Source of the DNA: Thamnaconus septentrionalis
Taxonomy: Eukaryota > Chordata > Actinopteri > Tetraodontiformes > Monacanthidae
Assembly: GCA_009823395.1 (NCBI GenBank)
Contig: CM020501.1
Location: forward strand, 12,595,361-12,659,360
Reading direction: 5' to 3'
DNA length: 64,000 bases
Shown here: piece after piece, positions 1-11,605 of the stretch
Position numbering within the stretch: position 1 is the first letter of the stretch
Layout of the letters: each line of letters opens with the position of its first letter
Notes under the pieces: model-generated
Told to the model about the DNA's origin: nothing
Databases searched by the model: none
What the model saw: the letters and a program-made list of their open reading frames with translations, nothing else
Position numbers and translations under genes: made by a program

Positions 1-520
1 TATGCATTCTACAGGATTTCCAATTTGGGTCTTTTTTTGGTCCCAAACATCTCCTGTATTCCTGAATAATTCTTCCCCTCATCGGCAAGGTGAACCACAG
101 GTCAGATCATTCAGTTGCGGCCCATTTAGCAATTGGTTTAGTTCACTTTGTACTTTCATCCACAGGTCTGCAGCGACTCCCACACTCCTCTTCTCCGCTT
201 GAGAATGTGACTACAAGTGAATGAAAGGGATAAAAGTCAAAAAATAGTAAAAAAAAACAACAAAAAAAAAACAGCTTGTTATAAATTCTATTTGATCCAA
301 TGGCGATTAACTCATTAATGCCGACAGCCCTAATTCTAATACGTGCTGGTAATGTACTCCTTTTTCTACATTTGATAGTTTCAGGTTAACAATGATGAAG
401 CTACACAAAAACTATGATGCGTATTAATAATTGACAGCCAGCGCTATGACAGGCTGAAAAACACATTAAAGATGTAGCTCGCTGTCAGGAACTTGTGTTG
501 TAGGATTCTGGTTTCTGTCC
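1..520. other. Intergenic, no feature seen
   Basis: AT-rich single-copy-looking DNA with short A-runs near 240-275. I see no splice-flanked ORF, repeat family or promoter signature here. Confidence 0.5.
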
Positions 521-587
521 AACAATGAAAAAAAACAGCTGTTTTTATGTCCGTGTCATGAAGTTCATCTCACCAGTATGCACCAGT

Positions 588-650
588 GAAAGAGAGAGAG
601 AGCTCTCTCTCCATCTTCCTTCCTCCCTCCTTCCCTCCCTCCCTCAGTCC
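588..650. repeat. GA/CT palindrome and polypyrimidine tract
   Basis: A GA run is followed directly by a CT run, giving a perfect 18-bp palindrome at 594-611 (GAGAGAGAGCTCTCTCTC). It continues into a polypyrimidine tract of TTCC/TCCC units up to about 646. A second GA run closed by AGCTC lies at 779-794. Such tracts are simple sequence, but GAGA-type runs also occur in promoters. Confidence 0.75.
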
Positions 651-819
651 TGGCACACTGGCCCTCTATGCACAGCCATCAGCAGCTCTCTGGTCTCAGC
701 TCCAACATCCCAGCGGATTACTGACAACACAACAGTGAATTATGCACGAGCATGAAGCTGCCGTGTTTGCCACGGAGCGAGAGAGAGAGAGCTCGCCCCC
801 TCTCTGTGAAGTGCGGCAG

Positions 820-1210
820 ACAGCGGAGGGGAATGAATGCGAGAACATGGATCTTCGCTGGGAGAGGGAGAAGGAAAGAAAAGGAAGGAGAAGAAGAGCA
901 GCGTGAGAGCAGGACGAGCGAGGCTTTAATAGCGTCGCCGAACCTTCCTTCCTTTCCCACACATCTCCGTCTCACCGTTCATTTGCATTCCCCCCGTCAG
1001 AGGACTTCTGTCGAGGATCGTTGTGACTCCAAATGGAGCCGCGTAATTAAGACGGAGGGAGCGCCGGGCCCGCTGGCACGCTCGCTGTTGTCTTGGCTGT
1101 GAAGACGAGTGGCCAACGTGACGGAAAAGAAAGAAAAATAACGCGTAATCCATCCGCGTGTTTGTGCGGCGGTTGCAACGCTACAAAAACGCATGTCAAG
1201 CGGTCCATTT
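820..1210. promoter_or_regulatory. CpG-dense block, possible regulatory island
   Basis: This stretch is visibly richer in CG dinucleotides than the AT-rich DNA on both sides, with clusters such as GCGTCGCCG, GCGCCGGGCCCG and GCGGCGGTTGC. It includes a homeobox-type TAATTA core in CGCGTAATTAAG. No splice-flanked coding exon is visible. It could be the promoter of a gene to the left, an enhancer, or simply a GC-rich segment. Base composition is observed; function is inferred. Confidence 0.3.
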
Positions 1211-1420
1211 TTCAGCATGACAAAAGAGCCAGCTGGGAGCGCTGTTAAAGGAAGATATTAAGCAAATAAATTAACTGGGTGTCTTTGCTTTCACTGCTAT
1301 ATAAAAAATAGATTTAATAATTAGAGAAACAGGCTTTATTGCTTTGGGTGTGTGTGCAAATGAATCAAATGGATTCTACCAGCATGCATTGGCCTCTGGA
1401 AACACAAAGAAAATCTGGAG

Positions 1421-1453
<33 letters not shown>

Positions 1454-1494
1454 AACACACACTACTACTACTCCTACTACTCCTACTACTACTC
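1421..1494. repeat. Compound (AC)n / (CTA)n microsatellite
   Basis: A pure AC run at 1421-1448 is followed by an interrupted CA stretch and then ACT/CCT trinucleotide units to about 1494. Confidence 0.95.
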
Positions 1495-2607
1495 ATACAA
1501 ATGTTGTGAGTCTTGTGACCTTACTAAAGTTTAATCCCATTTTACTTACATTTCTGAGTTGAACTGACGATTTGTCATGCTTTGACTATGAAGTCATCAA
1601 GTTGCTGATCCACTTTCGCAGCAACATTAGGTCAAGCAGCCACACGCATCATTTTTTTCTGAGCATGCTGGAGGAAGTGTTTAAATTCTCTAAAATGATT
1701 ATTCAATATCTTACATTTCCCCCAAATATTCCAAACTAAATTTAACAAGTCGCAGACTAATTTACCTCTCTGTGGCCTGACTGAGGTCGACCCATCTGGC
1801 TGCCTCCAGTGGAGTCCCGCCTATGCCGTGTCCAGTAAAGACTGATGTTCCTAAAGTGAGTGTTCTCCCTTTGGCCAACAAGGTACAGATGAAGCCTCGG
1901 TGGCCCAGAGCAGCTCCTGCTCTGATGTCTTGCTCTGTATTTGAGCCAAGGTGTTGCGCCCTGGGAGCCTGGATAGCCGGAGGAGCATTTCTGTTTAGCT
2001 GAAGATGTTACGGGAGGCAGATCAGAGGAGGCCTGACTGCAGCAGCTAATTCTGACCATCCTGAAGGCGACTGATGTCATCTCACTGCGTTTTCTCAAAA
2101 ACAGACTCCCTGCAAGCTGAAGCCCGGCGTAGAGCAATATTATGCATGCATAGCAAATATAGTCTCATTGCATCTGGAGATATGAGAAACTCTTTTTGGA
2201 AGATCCTCATACATACCGATTTAAAGTTTAAGGTTTTTTCTTTATAACCTGAACTGCATCTTTGCTCTTTTTATTATTCATGTTTTGTGTTTTGGCACAG
2301 ATATCAGTCAGGGTTTTTGAAGCTTATACCTGCTGGAGTACTGTAGCAACAGCGACAACAGTTTTTATTGGTCAATGACAATGAGGCAGTAAAACTGAGA
2401 GAGCGTTAAATACACATTGCAAAGAACAGGAGTTCCTGTATAAATACAGTACAATTCAATATCTTTATGGCAATGATGGCAAAACAAAGGAGCTGCATAG
2501 ACAAAAGCTACATATATAAATATTTCAAATACATCTTACTACATATACAAAAACAATTGTACAGCCAAAATTCTGCATTCCCATGCAACCTATGGTAGTC
2601 ATCCAGG

Positions 2608-2620
2608 CCAGCAGGGGGAG
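2608..2620 (+). promoter_or_regulatory. CTCF-like motif
   Basis: CCAGCAGGGGGAG matches the vertebrate CTCF core at all positions except one (A for C after the G run). Motif match only, read in the plus orientation. Confidence 0.3.
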
Positions 2621-3202
2621 TGGAGTAGATGAGGCAGTTCATGAAAAACTGGAAGTTATGACTGGAAGCCAGTTTGAAAAGAGAAGCCACATGAATAGGT
2701 CTGTCATTTTTTTGTTTTTCTGCAGCACATTTGTCCACGTCGTGAGATGCGCACAAAGCCTGTTGACATTTACTTCTGCTTTCACTTTAAAACATGAGGT
2801 CTGGAAATCAGATATTTTCACGATGTTACTACATTTTATTTATTTATTTATTTTTCATCACGTAGACCCTGACCTGAAACATGTTAAAATGTACTGGTAG
2901 ATAGAGCATGGAGGCATGAAGAGGGAAAACCTTGTATGAAAGTTCAAAGAGGGTCCTCCTATCTAAGTGATGGGGGGGGGGAATACAAGTTGAACTCTTG
3001 CAGTGGTTTAAGTTTTCAAACTCTCTGGGAGCACTAAAAAATACAGAGAGTTTTACATTGAAGTTATGATTTGTCAATTTGTGTCAAAAAAAAAAGTGAG
3101 ATATTACAAAAGCATACTTGTGTGCACAAAATGCAGGTTCCATCCTCTATTTTAGCTGGAGTTGGCCGTCGACTTGAACGTAATTGAGTTCAGTGCAGTT
3201 AA

Positions 3203-3236
<34 letters not shown>
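3203..3236. repeat. (ACAG)n microsatellite
   Basis: About eight tandem CAGA units. Confidence 0.95.
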
Positions 3237-3834
3237 GGCACCTGTGGAGGGAGAAAGCTGTGCCACACCTCTACATTTCACCCTGTTCACTTTGGCTGGC
3301 TGCCATCCGCTGTGAGCTTAATGACACACAGCCATATTTTACCTCAGATTTACCCCAGTGGCAGCCACAATCTTAAGCCTGAGCGACAGCAGGGTCCCGC
3401 TGCCCCTAAGAACTGTGTTAAATCATTGCAAAAGCCGAGTCTGCTGCAGTAGAGGCACAATCATCTGTAGGAAACCCAACTTTGCCACTATGTAACTACA
3501 CCATGTAAATTCCCAAAGGAGTTCAGCAGGCAGGGAACTCCTGATGCCGAGCATGTTGTGGCGTCCGTGATCACTCTGACTACCACTTACTGCATCGTTT
3601 TTTTTTTCCCCCGTTGCTCTCTCTACTACAAAGGCAGAGACATTAACTTTTAATTAGCCCAATAATGTGACTATTAATCAGCCAGAAGGTCACAGATTTA
3701 TGGACAGACAGCAAGTGAGTAATTAGTGGCTTTGAGGTTTTGTCCAGTGATAATATCCCACTGTGGCGATAGATGGTGATAGATACATTATTACTGTTAT
3801 TATCACGCTCAGCACCATCATCACCATCCAGAGA

Positions 3835-3837
<3 letters not shown>

Positions 3838-3905
<68 letters not shown>
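3838..3905. repeat. (TG)n microsatellite
   Basis: An uninterrupted TG run of about 68 bp, long enough to be length-polymorphic and capable of Z-DNA. Confidence 0.97.
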
Positions 3906-3910
<5 letters not shown>

Positions 3911-4799
3911 TAGCTATTTTTCAAGATGAATGTGATAACCGAACCTTGAATTATTAATTACAGACTCTAAATTAAGTCAGTATCCTCCGCATCATCTATT
4001 ATACTATTTCAAAAATTACTGATAATATTCTTAACAGGAATTAAAATTTCTGCAGTTTATCAAGCCACTTGCTTTGCTCCTGTCTGTTCCTGTGCTCCAT
4101 GACCTCTCCAACCCATCTGTCTCGGGTTCTTTCTGTATCTGTTCTACAACATACGCATTATGAAATGTTAAGTAAATCTTACGGAAAGTTAACAAGTCTG
4201 TGTAAAATTTCAAAAGGTGCTTTCTAAAAACTTTAACAGCTACTAATAAACAAACAGGGGCAACACCAAAGTCCAGAGACGTGTCACATCCAGATATCCA
4301 GATCAATGTTTATTGTGCCTTAAATGCAATGTGTGTTTGGGGATCAGTGGTGTGGCGGGAGGGTCGATTCTTCCGCCAGAGTCTCTAGAAACGCCTCTGT
4401 AAAGACTGGAATTAGGCTAGAGTCATTTGAATTGTTTAACTTTATTGCAGCATACAAGTGTAAAGGCAACAAGCGCATCAAATTTCATATTGATCCACAT
4501 AAACCGTTCAGCACAACCACTTTGGCTACTGAGCGAAAGACAACAGTCCAAAATGCAACACTGAGGTCTGTGTGATTTTGGCTGCTGTTTCTGCCCTCTG
4601 ATATCTTACCAATGGAATAATTTGTGTTAACTGGTGGAGGAAACAGTTCAGAGGGCCTTTCAGCTGGCAGCCGTCCTCAGCACAGTTTGTGTTCTGAACA
4701 GTCATCTGCTCAGGGAGCAGAGAAAATCTGAGGAAAGCCCAGCCTAATGTTTCAAGGGCAGGAATACTTGTGAGTGAGCCGTTTAGCAGTCACGGTCCG

Positions 4800-4800
<1 letters not shown>

Positions 4801-4832
<32 letters not shown>

Positions 4833-4836
4833 CACA
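4801..4836. repeat. (CA)n microsatellite
   Basis: CA run with a single G interruption near 4826. Confidence 0.95.
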
Positions 4837-5573
4837 GCAGAGGGTCGAGGGCGGTCGCAAGATTACGGCCTCGTCGGGCCACAACCTTTGTAAATTCATC
4901 AGAGAGCGCTGACACAGGCTGATTCGGACTCTGTGACCTTATTTAAACTTTTGCGCTATTTGACTTTAATGCACAGATGGCAAAAATGTATCCTCCCATT
5001 AGGAGCGTCCAGGGTTTGTTGCTGCGTGTCAACGGTCGCGGCGTGCAGCCCGCAAGAGCTGCATAAACTCTGTGGATTGTGTACAGGAAAAAAGAAGAGC
5101 ACAAGGTCTGAGCGCGTTGACCTTTTTCTCAGTTGAAGGGCTGAACGTTATTGGACCTGATGTTAAGTTGTGCTGGCCCATGCCGTGGAGCCTGGACCAG
5201 CTTTTGTTGTGTCAACTGCGACGTATTATGGTAGAAGCACTGAAGGCGATTAAGAAAATTTGCTGCAGAATTCGAATTGAATCGCGGGCTGTCCGGCCAA
5301 ACCTATGGAATTTTCTGGTTATTTTCTTCATTATCTGTAACTGCTCTGAGATTCTGGACAGGCTGAAGGTACGACCAAGGGCATCTCCTAATCTTTCTGT
5401 TTTTATCTGGTTGTTTTTTTTTTTCCTTCACTGTTTGTGGAACGACTGTGCAAAATCCAACCAATTTTTCCCCAATAAACAGCATAAGACAGATGGAGTG
5501 CTTTCATCCAGTCAGCAAATCATGTTGGGAAAGATTGATGTTCTCTCGCCTCCTTTCACTCTCTCTCTTTCTC

Positions 5574-5710
5574 TCACACACACACACACTCAAGCGGCCC
5601 CCTTTTTCATCTCGCTCGGATCATTGTGTTTGGATAACTCTGTGTGTGTGCGTGCGTGCGCACGTGTGTGTGTGTGCGCGTGTGTGTGTTTGTGTGCGCG
5701 CACGTGTGCA
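5574..5710. repeat. Interrupted (CA)n and (TG)n tracts
   Basis: A short CA run at 5574-5590 and an impure TG/CG tract at 5641-5710 that alternates purine and pyrimidine throughout. A chance ORF of 247 codons runs through it and is not a gene. Confidence 0.9.
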
Positions 5711-6248
5711 GAAGCCAGAGCTCTAAATTGCCAATCCTGTGAGGACTCGGCCACTCCAGCCCACGGTCCTTCCTGGAATCATCACACTGCTGAGATACGA
5801 GCAAATATCAACTGAAATCAGACAAATAAAGGCAGTGCGGAATAAACCACATTTGCCCTTGTTATTTTAGATGTGAATCATCAATCAATCAAACCATATA
5901 GAAAAAAAAATACAAAATGGGACGTGGAATGAAATGAGAGTTTGTTCCTGCCTTGCAGTAAATTCATCTGGAGTCCAGTCATACTCATTTCAGCTTATTG
6001 GTCTGTGGAGCTCCTTTCCTGGTGATGAGCTGAGTGTCCATCCATCCACCCATCCATCTATCTATCCACTGACCAGTGCCTCCATTTTCTTCCATCTGAC
6101 AGAGTTCAGGTTGTCAATAGCTCCCCTGGTGTTGCAGACCTCCTTCACCACCTGAAGGAGTGGGGGGTGATTCCTCCTGCATGTCTTTGACTTCCCCTGG
6201 TTCCTCTGCCTACATGGGTTAATGCTAGTATACCTCTAAGAGCTCTAA

Positions 6249-6350
6249 GTGTCCGGTAGGAATCCTGATCAGAATTCAAAACCAATTCAATCGGCTCCTT
6301 CCATCGACAAGGAGCAGCATCATCAAGAACGTCTGAGCTTCTCAACCTGC
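6249..6350 (+). mobile_element. Degenerate LINE-like fragment
   Basis: The string GTCCGGTAGGAATCCTGATC followed by a diverged 'CGGCTCCTTCC...AAGGAGCAGC' segment resembles part of a repeat I recognise from many fish genomes, associated with L2/Maui-type LINEs. It has no intact ORF. Class assignment is from memory of the family, so it is tentative. Confidence 0.4.
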
Positions 6351-6417
6351 TCTCACATCACCTGACGGACGCATTCCTCCACTACACCTACACTCCTGCA
6401 CCGTTATATAATTATGT

Positions 6418-6727
6418 ACTTCATCCATCCATTTTCCATACCTGCTTCTTCCCAAGCTCAAGGTCACAGGAGTCTGCTGGAGCCTCTCCCAGCTGTCATA
6501 GGACAAAGGCAAGGCGACACCCTGGACAAGTCGCAGGTTCATCGCAGAGCCACATGGAGACAAACAACCATTCACACTCACATGCACACCTATGGGGGTA
6601 GCCGGAGAACCCAGAGAGAACTAGGAAAACATGCCAACTCCACATGGAAAGGTCCCGGTCCAGAATCAAACCCACGGCCTTCTTGTTGTGAGGCGGTAGC
6701 GCTAACCACTGCATCACTGTGTCGCCC
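6418..6727 (+). repeat. Percomorph interspersed repeat, copy 1
   Basis: It starts with TCATCCATCCATTTTCCATA and ends with AACCACTGCATCACTGTGTC followed by GCCC. Internally it carries the family's typical phrases: GGAGCCTCTCCCAGCTGTCA, ACACCCTGGACAAGTCGCAG, ACAAACAACCATTCACACTC and GAGGCGGTAGCGCTAACC. This is a very common dispersed repeat in spiny-rayed fish; I do not assign it to a transposon class. The 108-codon ORF over it is not a gene. Confidence 0.85.
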
Positions 6728-8715
6728 TATAATCATGTAATATTTAATACAATGTTATACAATATGATCTATAAGCCCTTCAGTAGGTTTATCCTGCCTG
6801 TGTTTTTAAAAAGGATGAAAGACAGTTTGGCATTTTGTTGACATAATTGTGTCATGGAATTATTCTTGTTATTCTGTTTATTGTTGGTGTTAATTTGTTG
6901 ATATGGTCTGGTCCTGAGACTAAAGTCCTGTGCAGTGAGCAGATATGACTGCATTTCTGATCCTTTACTCACAGTATTGCTTCGGCATCCCAGTCCTCAC
7001 CACTGTTATAGAACACGTGTGTGTTTCCTCCTGAGTTCCTGCAGCATCCAGCCAGTTTATTCGTACAGCTTGTCCTCTAACCAGTTGGTGCAAAATCCTC
7101 CATGCTCTATTGTATTTTCGTGAAAGTAATCAATGACCCCTAAGGCTTCTTCTGTCAGCTGCAGGCCATCACCAACCACACTAGTCTTCAGAGCTGTGGC
7201 TGTTGTGCTGAATTCTGTTAAAGTCAAAGATCTTTCTTTGCACTGACGTATTTTTGTTTTTTGTTTTTGGAGATTAAAGACCTAATCGTCGACAGAGCCT
7301 TTAGGACAGAACAGAAACATAATATGTGAACCTTAAAAGGAATTTTTTTTTTTTTTTTCTTTCCAGAAAGTCGCTTCTCTCCATGATTTCTGGCTTTGAT
7401 CTTAACATGTATTGTTGTAAAAGAGGATTTGTTGTGGGATCGTCTCCCACAGCTTTAATGCAACCGGGTAAACCAGCTATTGTCTGACCTAACTGTGTCA
7501 CACAATGGAGATTATAACATTCTGCAGCAGGGTCACCAGATGCAGAGGTCATTAAAGGTCATTAAGTTGCGGCTTATAAAGGAAATGTTTGTAAATATTG
7601 ACATTAAAGTGAATCCAAAGCAAAGAGCGTGACATATTCCAAGTCAGAGAGCGGCGAAAAAAATCCCATGTTTCTTTTTTTAATTTTATGTGAGTGATCA
7701 CCCCTGCAGCTCATAATAAGTACCTCGAGCTGTTTTGCTGTTTTGCTGTTTGGCAGGACATCATTTGGAAAACACGCAACAAACAGTCAGAGGAAGTCGG
7801 AGGGAATCCAAAAAGGGAAATAAAGGAGCTGCCTCTCTCCCTGAGGGAAACAATTAACAGACGCAAAAGCCTCTGTTTCATCTCAGTCGAATCTCCACTT
7901 AATCTCTGCAGTATTTTCCACCGCTTCCTTTGCTGTTGCCTAATTCACATTCTAAGCCGCGCACGATCTATCACCGGCTGGCTTTCTTGCGCAGACTTCA
8001 ATATGGATCCGGGTTTTTGACTGACTTTGTACTTTGCGAAGGTCGACTGCAGGGTTTAGAGAAGAAACCCTCAGTTGACTGGCAAACCTTGTAGCACCGT
8101 GTTCTTCCTTAAGCAAAAAAAAATCAATGCACTTTTTTAACTGACAATATTAACAGAAAAAACTGTACCTTTTTGTTTTTTACTGTAGTCGTCCAGTTTA
8201 AACCTGACAATCCCAACATTGATTGTCAATTGCAACAGCCTGTGATGTCCTATTTGTGTAAGGTTATTTTTGAGAAATCTGTCGCCACCCTGTGAAGAGC
8301 CGCAGTGCACTGCAGCAATTCAGCAAGTAAACTTTTGCCAAAACCAGTCAGGAGTCATTTGAAAATGTCTTTTGCAATGAGGAAAACCTTCAGTGGCAGC
8401 ATTATATCTACTTTAAGACTGTTTTCACACGTGCTTATATGCAAGAATTATACACTGTGTAATAATATATAATATAAGGTAGAATTATTATCAATGTTTA
8501 ATGTTGAGGTATAGTGTGTCATTTTGGTAGAAGTCCCTGCAAGATGGTGATCTCATGTGAGCACAAGCCAGGCTGGCTTAGAAAATGAAAAGTGTCTAAT
8601 CTTTGCATGAGGTTGGTGAATCGCTAACGTGTGAAAACGTGCCTGAATGCAAAATCATGTCACCCAGTTCTGAGAAAAGTCCAGCTGAATCACAGCATCG
8701 TCAACACTAAGCTCC
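6728..8715. other. Intergenic, no feature seen
   Basis: AT-rich DNA with short T-runs (for example 7345-7359). No gene, RNA gene or recognisable repeat was found. Confidence 0.45.
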
Positions 8716-8796
8716 TTAGCCGTCATCAGGCTCCAGTTCTTCCTCTTTATCCTCTTCTGTTTTAAAGAGCTTCTTGCAGCCCTCATTTCCTGCTTT
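8716..8796 (-). other. Possible last coding exon of an unknown gene
   Basis: On the minus strand a CT-rich tract, a CTAAT branch-like site and an AG (8798-8797) precede a short frame encoding 26 residues, beginning KAGNEGCKKLF and ending EEELEPDDG before a TAA at 8718-8716. The composition is protein-like and acidic, and the acceptor context is good. I cannot identify a protein family and found no convincing partner exon, so this may be chance. Confidence 0.18.
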
Positions 8797-9792
8797 CTTC
8801 ACATCAAAAAGGAATGTGATTAGAGAGAGAGATACATATAGAAACACATACAGTATTTATACAAAATTAATTTGCAAGATTTCAGACTAACTAGATATCA
8901 CAGCAGGACAAGAATGTATTAAGTGCAGATTTTTGTTTCGCTATAAACATGACCAGATGATGACTACATTTTCTTCAAAGCTTTCCCAACAAGCCAATTC
9001 CTGCCCAGCGACATTAATACTTTTACCTCCCTCACTGTGTTCTGAGTCAGAAATTGCAGTTTGTCTCACGGGGCTGCAGCTACAGCAAGAGGAGGGAGTG
9101 TATTTGTGCAAAGTGGATTATGAAGGCAGCCTTGATAACCTCCAGTAATCCATTGTGGCATCACCAGTATCACTGGCTGTCTTGTACAAATTTGAATGAC
9201 CTGCAGAGGCTTTGTAAAGAATCGGCCCTTGATTTGGGCTAATCTTGAGGCCAGAGGAGCCAATACTTCTTTGATCTGAATCTTCCAGGAGGGAGATTGC
9301 CAGAAGTCTGTGACGGTGTTCGCCAGCGCGGGATAAAGCCCCAAGCTTGAGAAACAAAGTACAGTGAAACAGCATAACGATGGTGGTGTCACGCTGGGGG
9401 AAGCATGAGTGCTCAATGCCCTGAAGCTCAGGAGGAGGAAGCCAGCGCAAAGGCTTTGCGCCACACTCTATTAGTCCATAGCAGCGCTTAAGAAGTGGCT
9501 GTTAAATCATCTGTGACTGTGCGGCGGGCGGGGTAGCTCAGCGCCGATGTTGCACCTCATTCCACAAATGGGAAAACACTGAACCACAACAAGCGAGGCC
9601 TCATTTCCCAAACGAGCAAGGGGCTGGAGATCAGGAACCAAGGCACGACCGCCTCACAGGAGGAAACAAACTCAACTCAACTTCTACTATGGGAGCAGAG
9701 TTGGGTGAGTTGACCCAAGCAGGCGCCAGCTTGTCACAGGCTGCCTTTAAAGTAGGAGGAAAAAGAGGATGAAGCTGCTGTCTTCTGTTTTG

Positions 9793-10065
9793 TATTCATT
9801 TTCTGCCACTGTTTATCCTGCAATCAGGGTCCAATCCAAGATACCTGGGGGTGAAGGTAGAGTGGCGCCACTAAGTCATCACAGGGGCCGGCACAGAGAG
9901 ACAGATCCACACCTACGGCCAAGTTAGAGTTGCCAGCTAACCTGGAGTGCACATCTCTGAATTGCAAGGAGAAACCCACAACAAACAGGAGTCCTGGAAA
10001 CGAACCCACAACCTCTTGCTGCAAGGCGACAGAGCCAACCGCTACTAACATAGGCCACAAGCTCA
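9793..10065 (+). repeat. Percomorph interspersed repeat, degenerate copy 2
   Basis: This is a diverged copy of the 6,418-6,727 repeat in the same orientation. It runs from CATTTTCTGCCACTG through GGCCGGCACAGAGAGACAG to GCTGCAAGGCGACAGAGCC and AACCGCTAC. Only the shared phrases survive; the middle is eroded. Confidence 0.75.
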
Positions 10066-11470
10066 TAAGTGTTGGTTGGACGTGGTTTAATAAATATGTG
10101 GGAGAGTTAAAAATTACTTTTCTCATTTCATGATTTTGTTTCAGTGGAATGAAATGGGTTTGAAAGCAGTGGCAGGTTTAGCCCATTTTTTCAGAGGGCT
10201 AACCTCTAACTTGAGTTCCAGCACCACGAAAAGTCAGAATAAAAACTTTTTTAATCTCTGATAAAACAAATTAAATTAAATTATTCAAACAATAATAGAA
10301 AGGCAGCACGCCTGAAGCTCTGACTCTTGTCCCACCCCTGGATTCAAACTACCATTTTTATACCACGACACCATAACAAAGGTTATTTCTTTTATTCCAG
10401 GATATTCTGGAAAATGGAAAGAGGAGCTGCTTTAAGATATTGCCAACCATCTTACAAATGGAAGAGTATAATTGGGCAGAGAATTTGACTTTAAATAAAT
10501 GACCTATCAGCCAAAGAACAGAAGCCTCCAGGCTGAGTCTCCCGTCAGGATTCAGTTCTAGTGCCAAAGTTACTGTTGAAAAGTCAAATTCTTGTCCAAA
10601 GGGTATTGAGTAAAGGGTAGGTTATGATATTTTACCTCTTTTAGCCTGTGCAGCTGTCACGACTGAGAAGCGTCTTTATGCAATTTTTATAAAGGCCAAA
10701 ATTAGAATTCATGACAGCCTGTCTATCAGCAGCGGATTCACTTTCTAATCATTTGAAACAACATTAGCATATTTGAGAATCAATACCAAACCCTCAGAGG
10801 TGCACATTCTGCTCTGTGAATCTATGAATGCGTAATCGGCAGAAATCTTGCTTACAAATTAGGAGATAAACGAGTGATAATGCAGAGAGTTTTTGTGGGC
10901 TGAGGAAAAGGATCTGATAGTGTGTCTGTCAGGAGAGAGTTGTGTCACACACACAGTTGATGAGTCGGTGTAAATGAATCTCAATTAAACACTGACCTAG
11001 GTTGGTTGCCTGGTCTCGTCACAGACTTATTTAATGAGGATGCAGCTACGTTAAAAAATGGCCAATCATCACGTTGACAAGTTCAGTGGTCAATTTTAGC
11101 CGATAATGCTAATGCTGATGATTAAACACCAATAATCCCCTGTTTTACACATTTTACATGATGAGACCAGAGAAGAAGAATAAAGGTCAAAAAAATGGTA
11201 GGAGCCAATTTGAAACAATTCAATTAAATTCACACAAAAAATTACCATGTAAACGCACCCATCATAACACGGGATGCCTCCTTTTAATGGAATTGGAAAT
11301 CTCAGCCACTTGAGACCCCAAAAGTGCAGCGTTACGTTAACATGGTTAATCTGGTTGAATATCTGACGTCTTCAGCTCTCCTTCCTGTGTCTCTGTTCTT
11401 TGTTCCCACAGCTTTCCTATTTTTGCGCTAATGACAGAGGGACCCAAACAAAACACGGCCAGTCTGTCAT
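10066..11470. other. Intergenic, no feature seen
   Basis: AT-rich sequence without recognisable gene, repeat family or RNA signature. Confidence 0.45.
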
Positions 11471-11605
11471 TCAACACATGTAATCCTCAATGATGTCTTT
11501 GGCGTCTAATCTTCTTTCCTTTGCGTCGTCCAGAGCTTCATACTGTAGTCTTTTGAAGTCCACCTGCGGTAACTTGTCACCAGTCCTCCTGCTGGGAGCA
11601 AACAT
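11471..11605 (-). other. Candidate 44-codon small ORF
   Basis: A minus-strand ATG with A at -3 (CTTCACCATG) opens a frame starting MFAPSRRTGDK and ending DAKDIIEDYMC before TGA at 11473-11471. The peptide is highly charged, predicted helical by eye, with no low-complexity run. A splice-acceptor-like TTTGCTCCCAG overlaps its start, so it could alternatively be a terminal exon. I recognise no family. It could be chance; 44 codons is not statistically remarkable. Confidence 0.18.

Larger units (their letters stand above)
1211..6030. other. Intergenic with microsatellites
   Basis: No gene is supported. ORFs in this stretch are low-complexity or unspliced chance frames. It contains the simple repeats listed separately and one CTCF-like motif. 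Confidence 0.5.

Noticed and set aside
1757..2137. 126-codon minus-strand ORF
   Set aside because: No domain, unusual composition and no splice signals.
5072..5815. 247-codon ORF, the longest in the left half
   Set aside because: It runs through CA/TG microsatellites, has no splice or family signal, and its residues reflect simple sequence.
9526..9560. tRNA A-box-like GGGTAGCTCAGCGC
   Set aside because: No B box or cloverleaf follows at the required distance.
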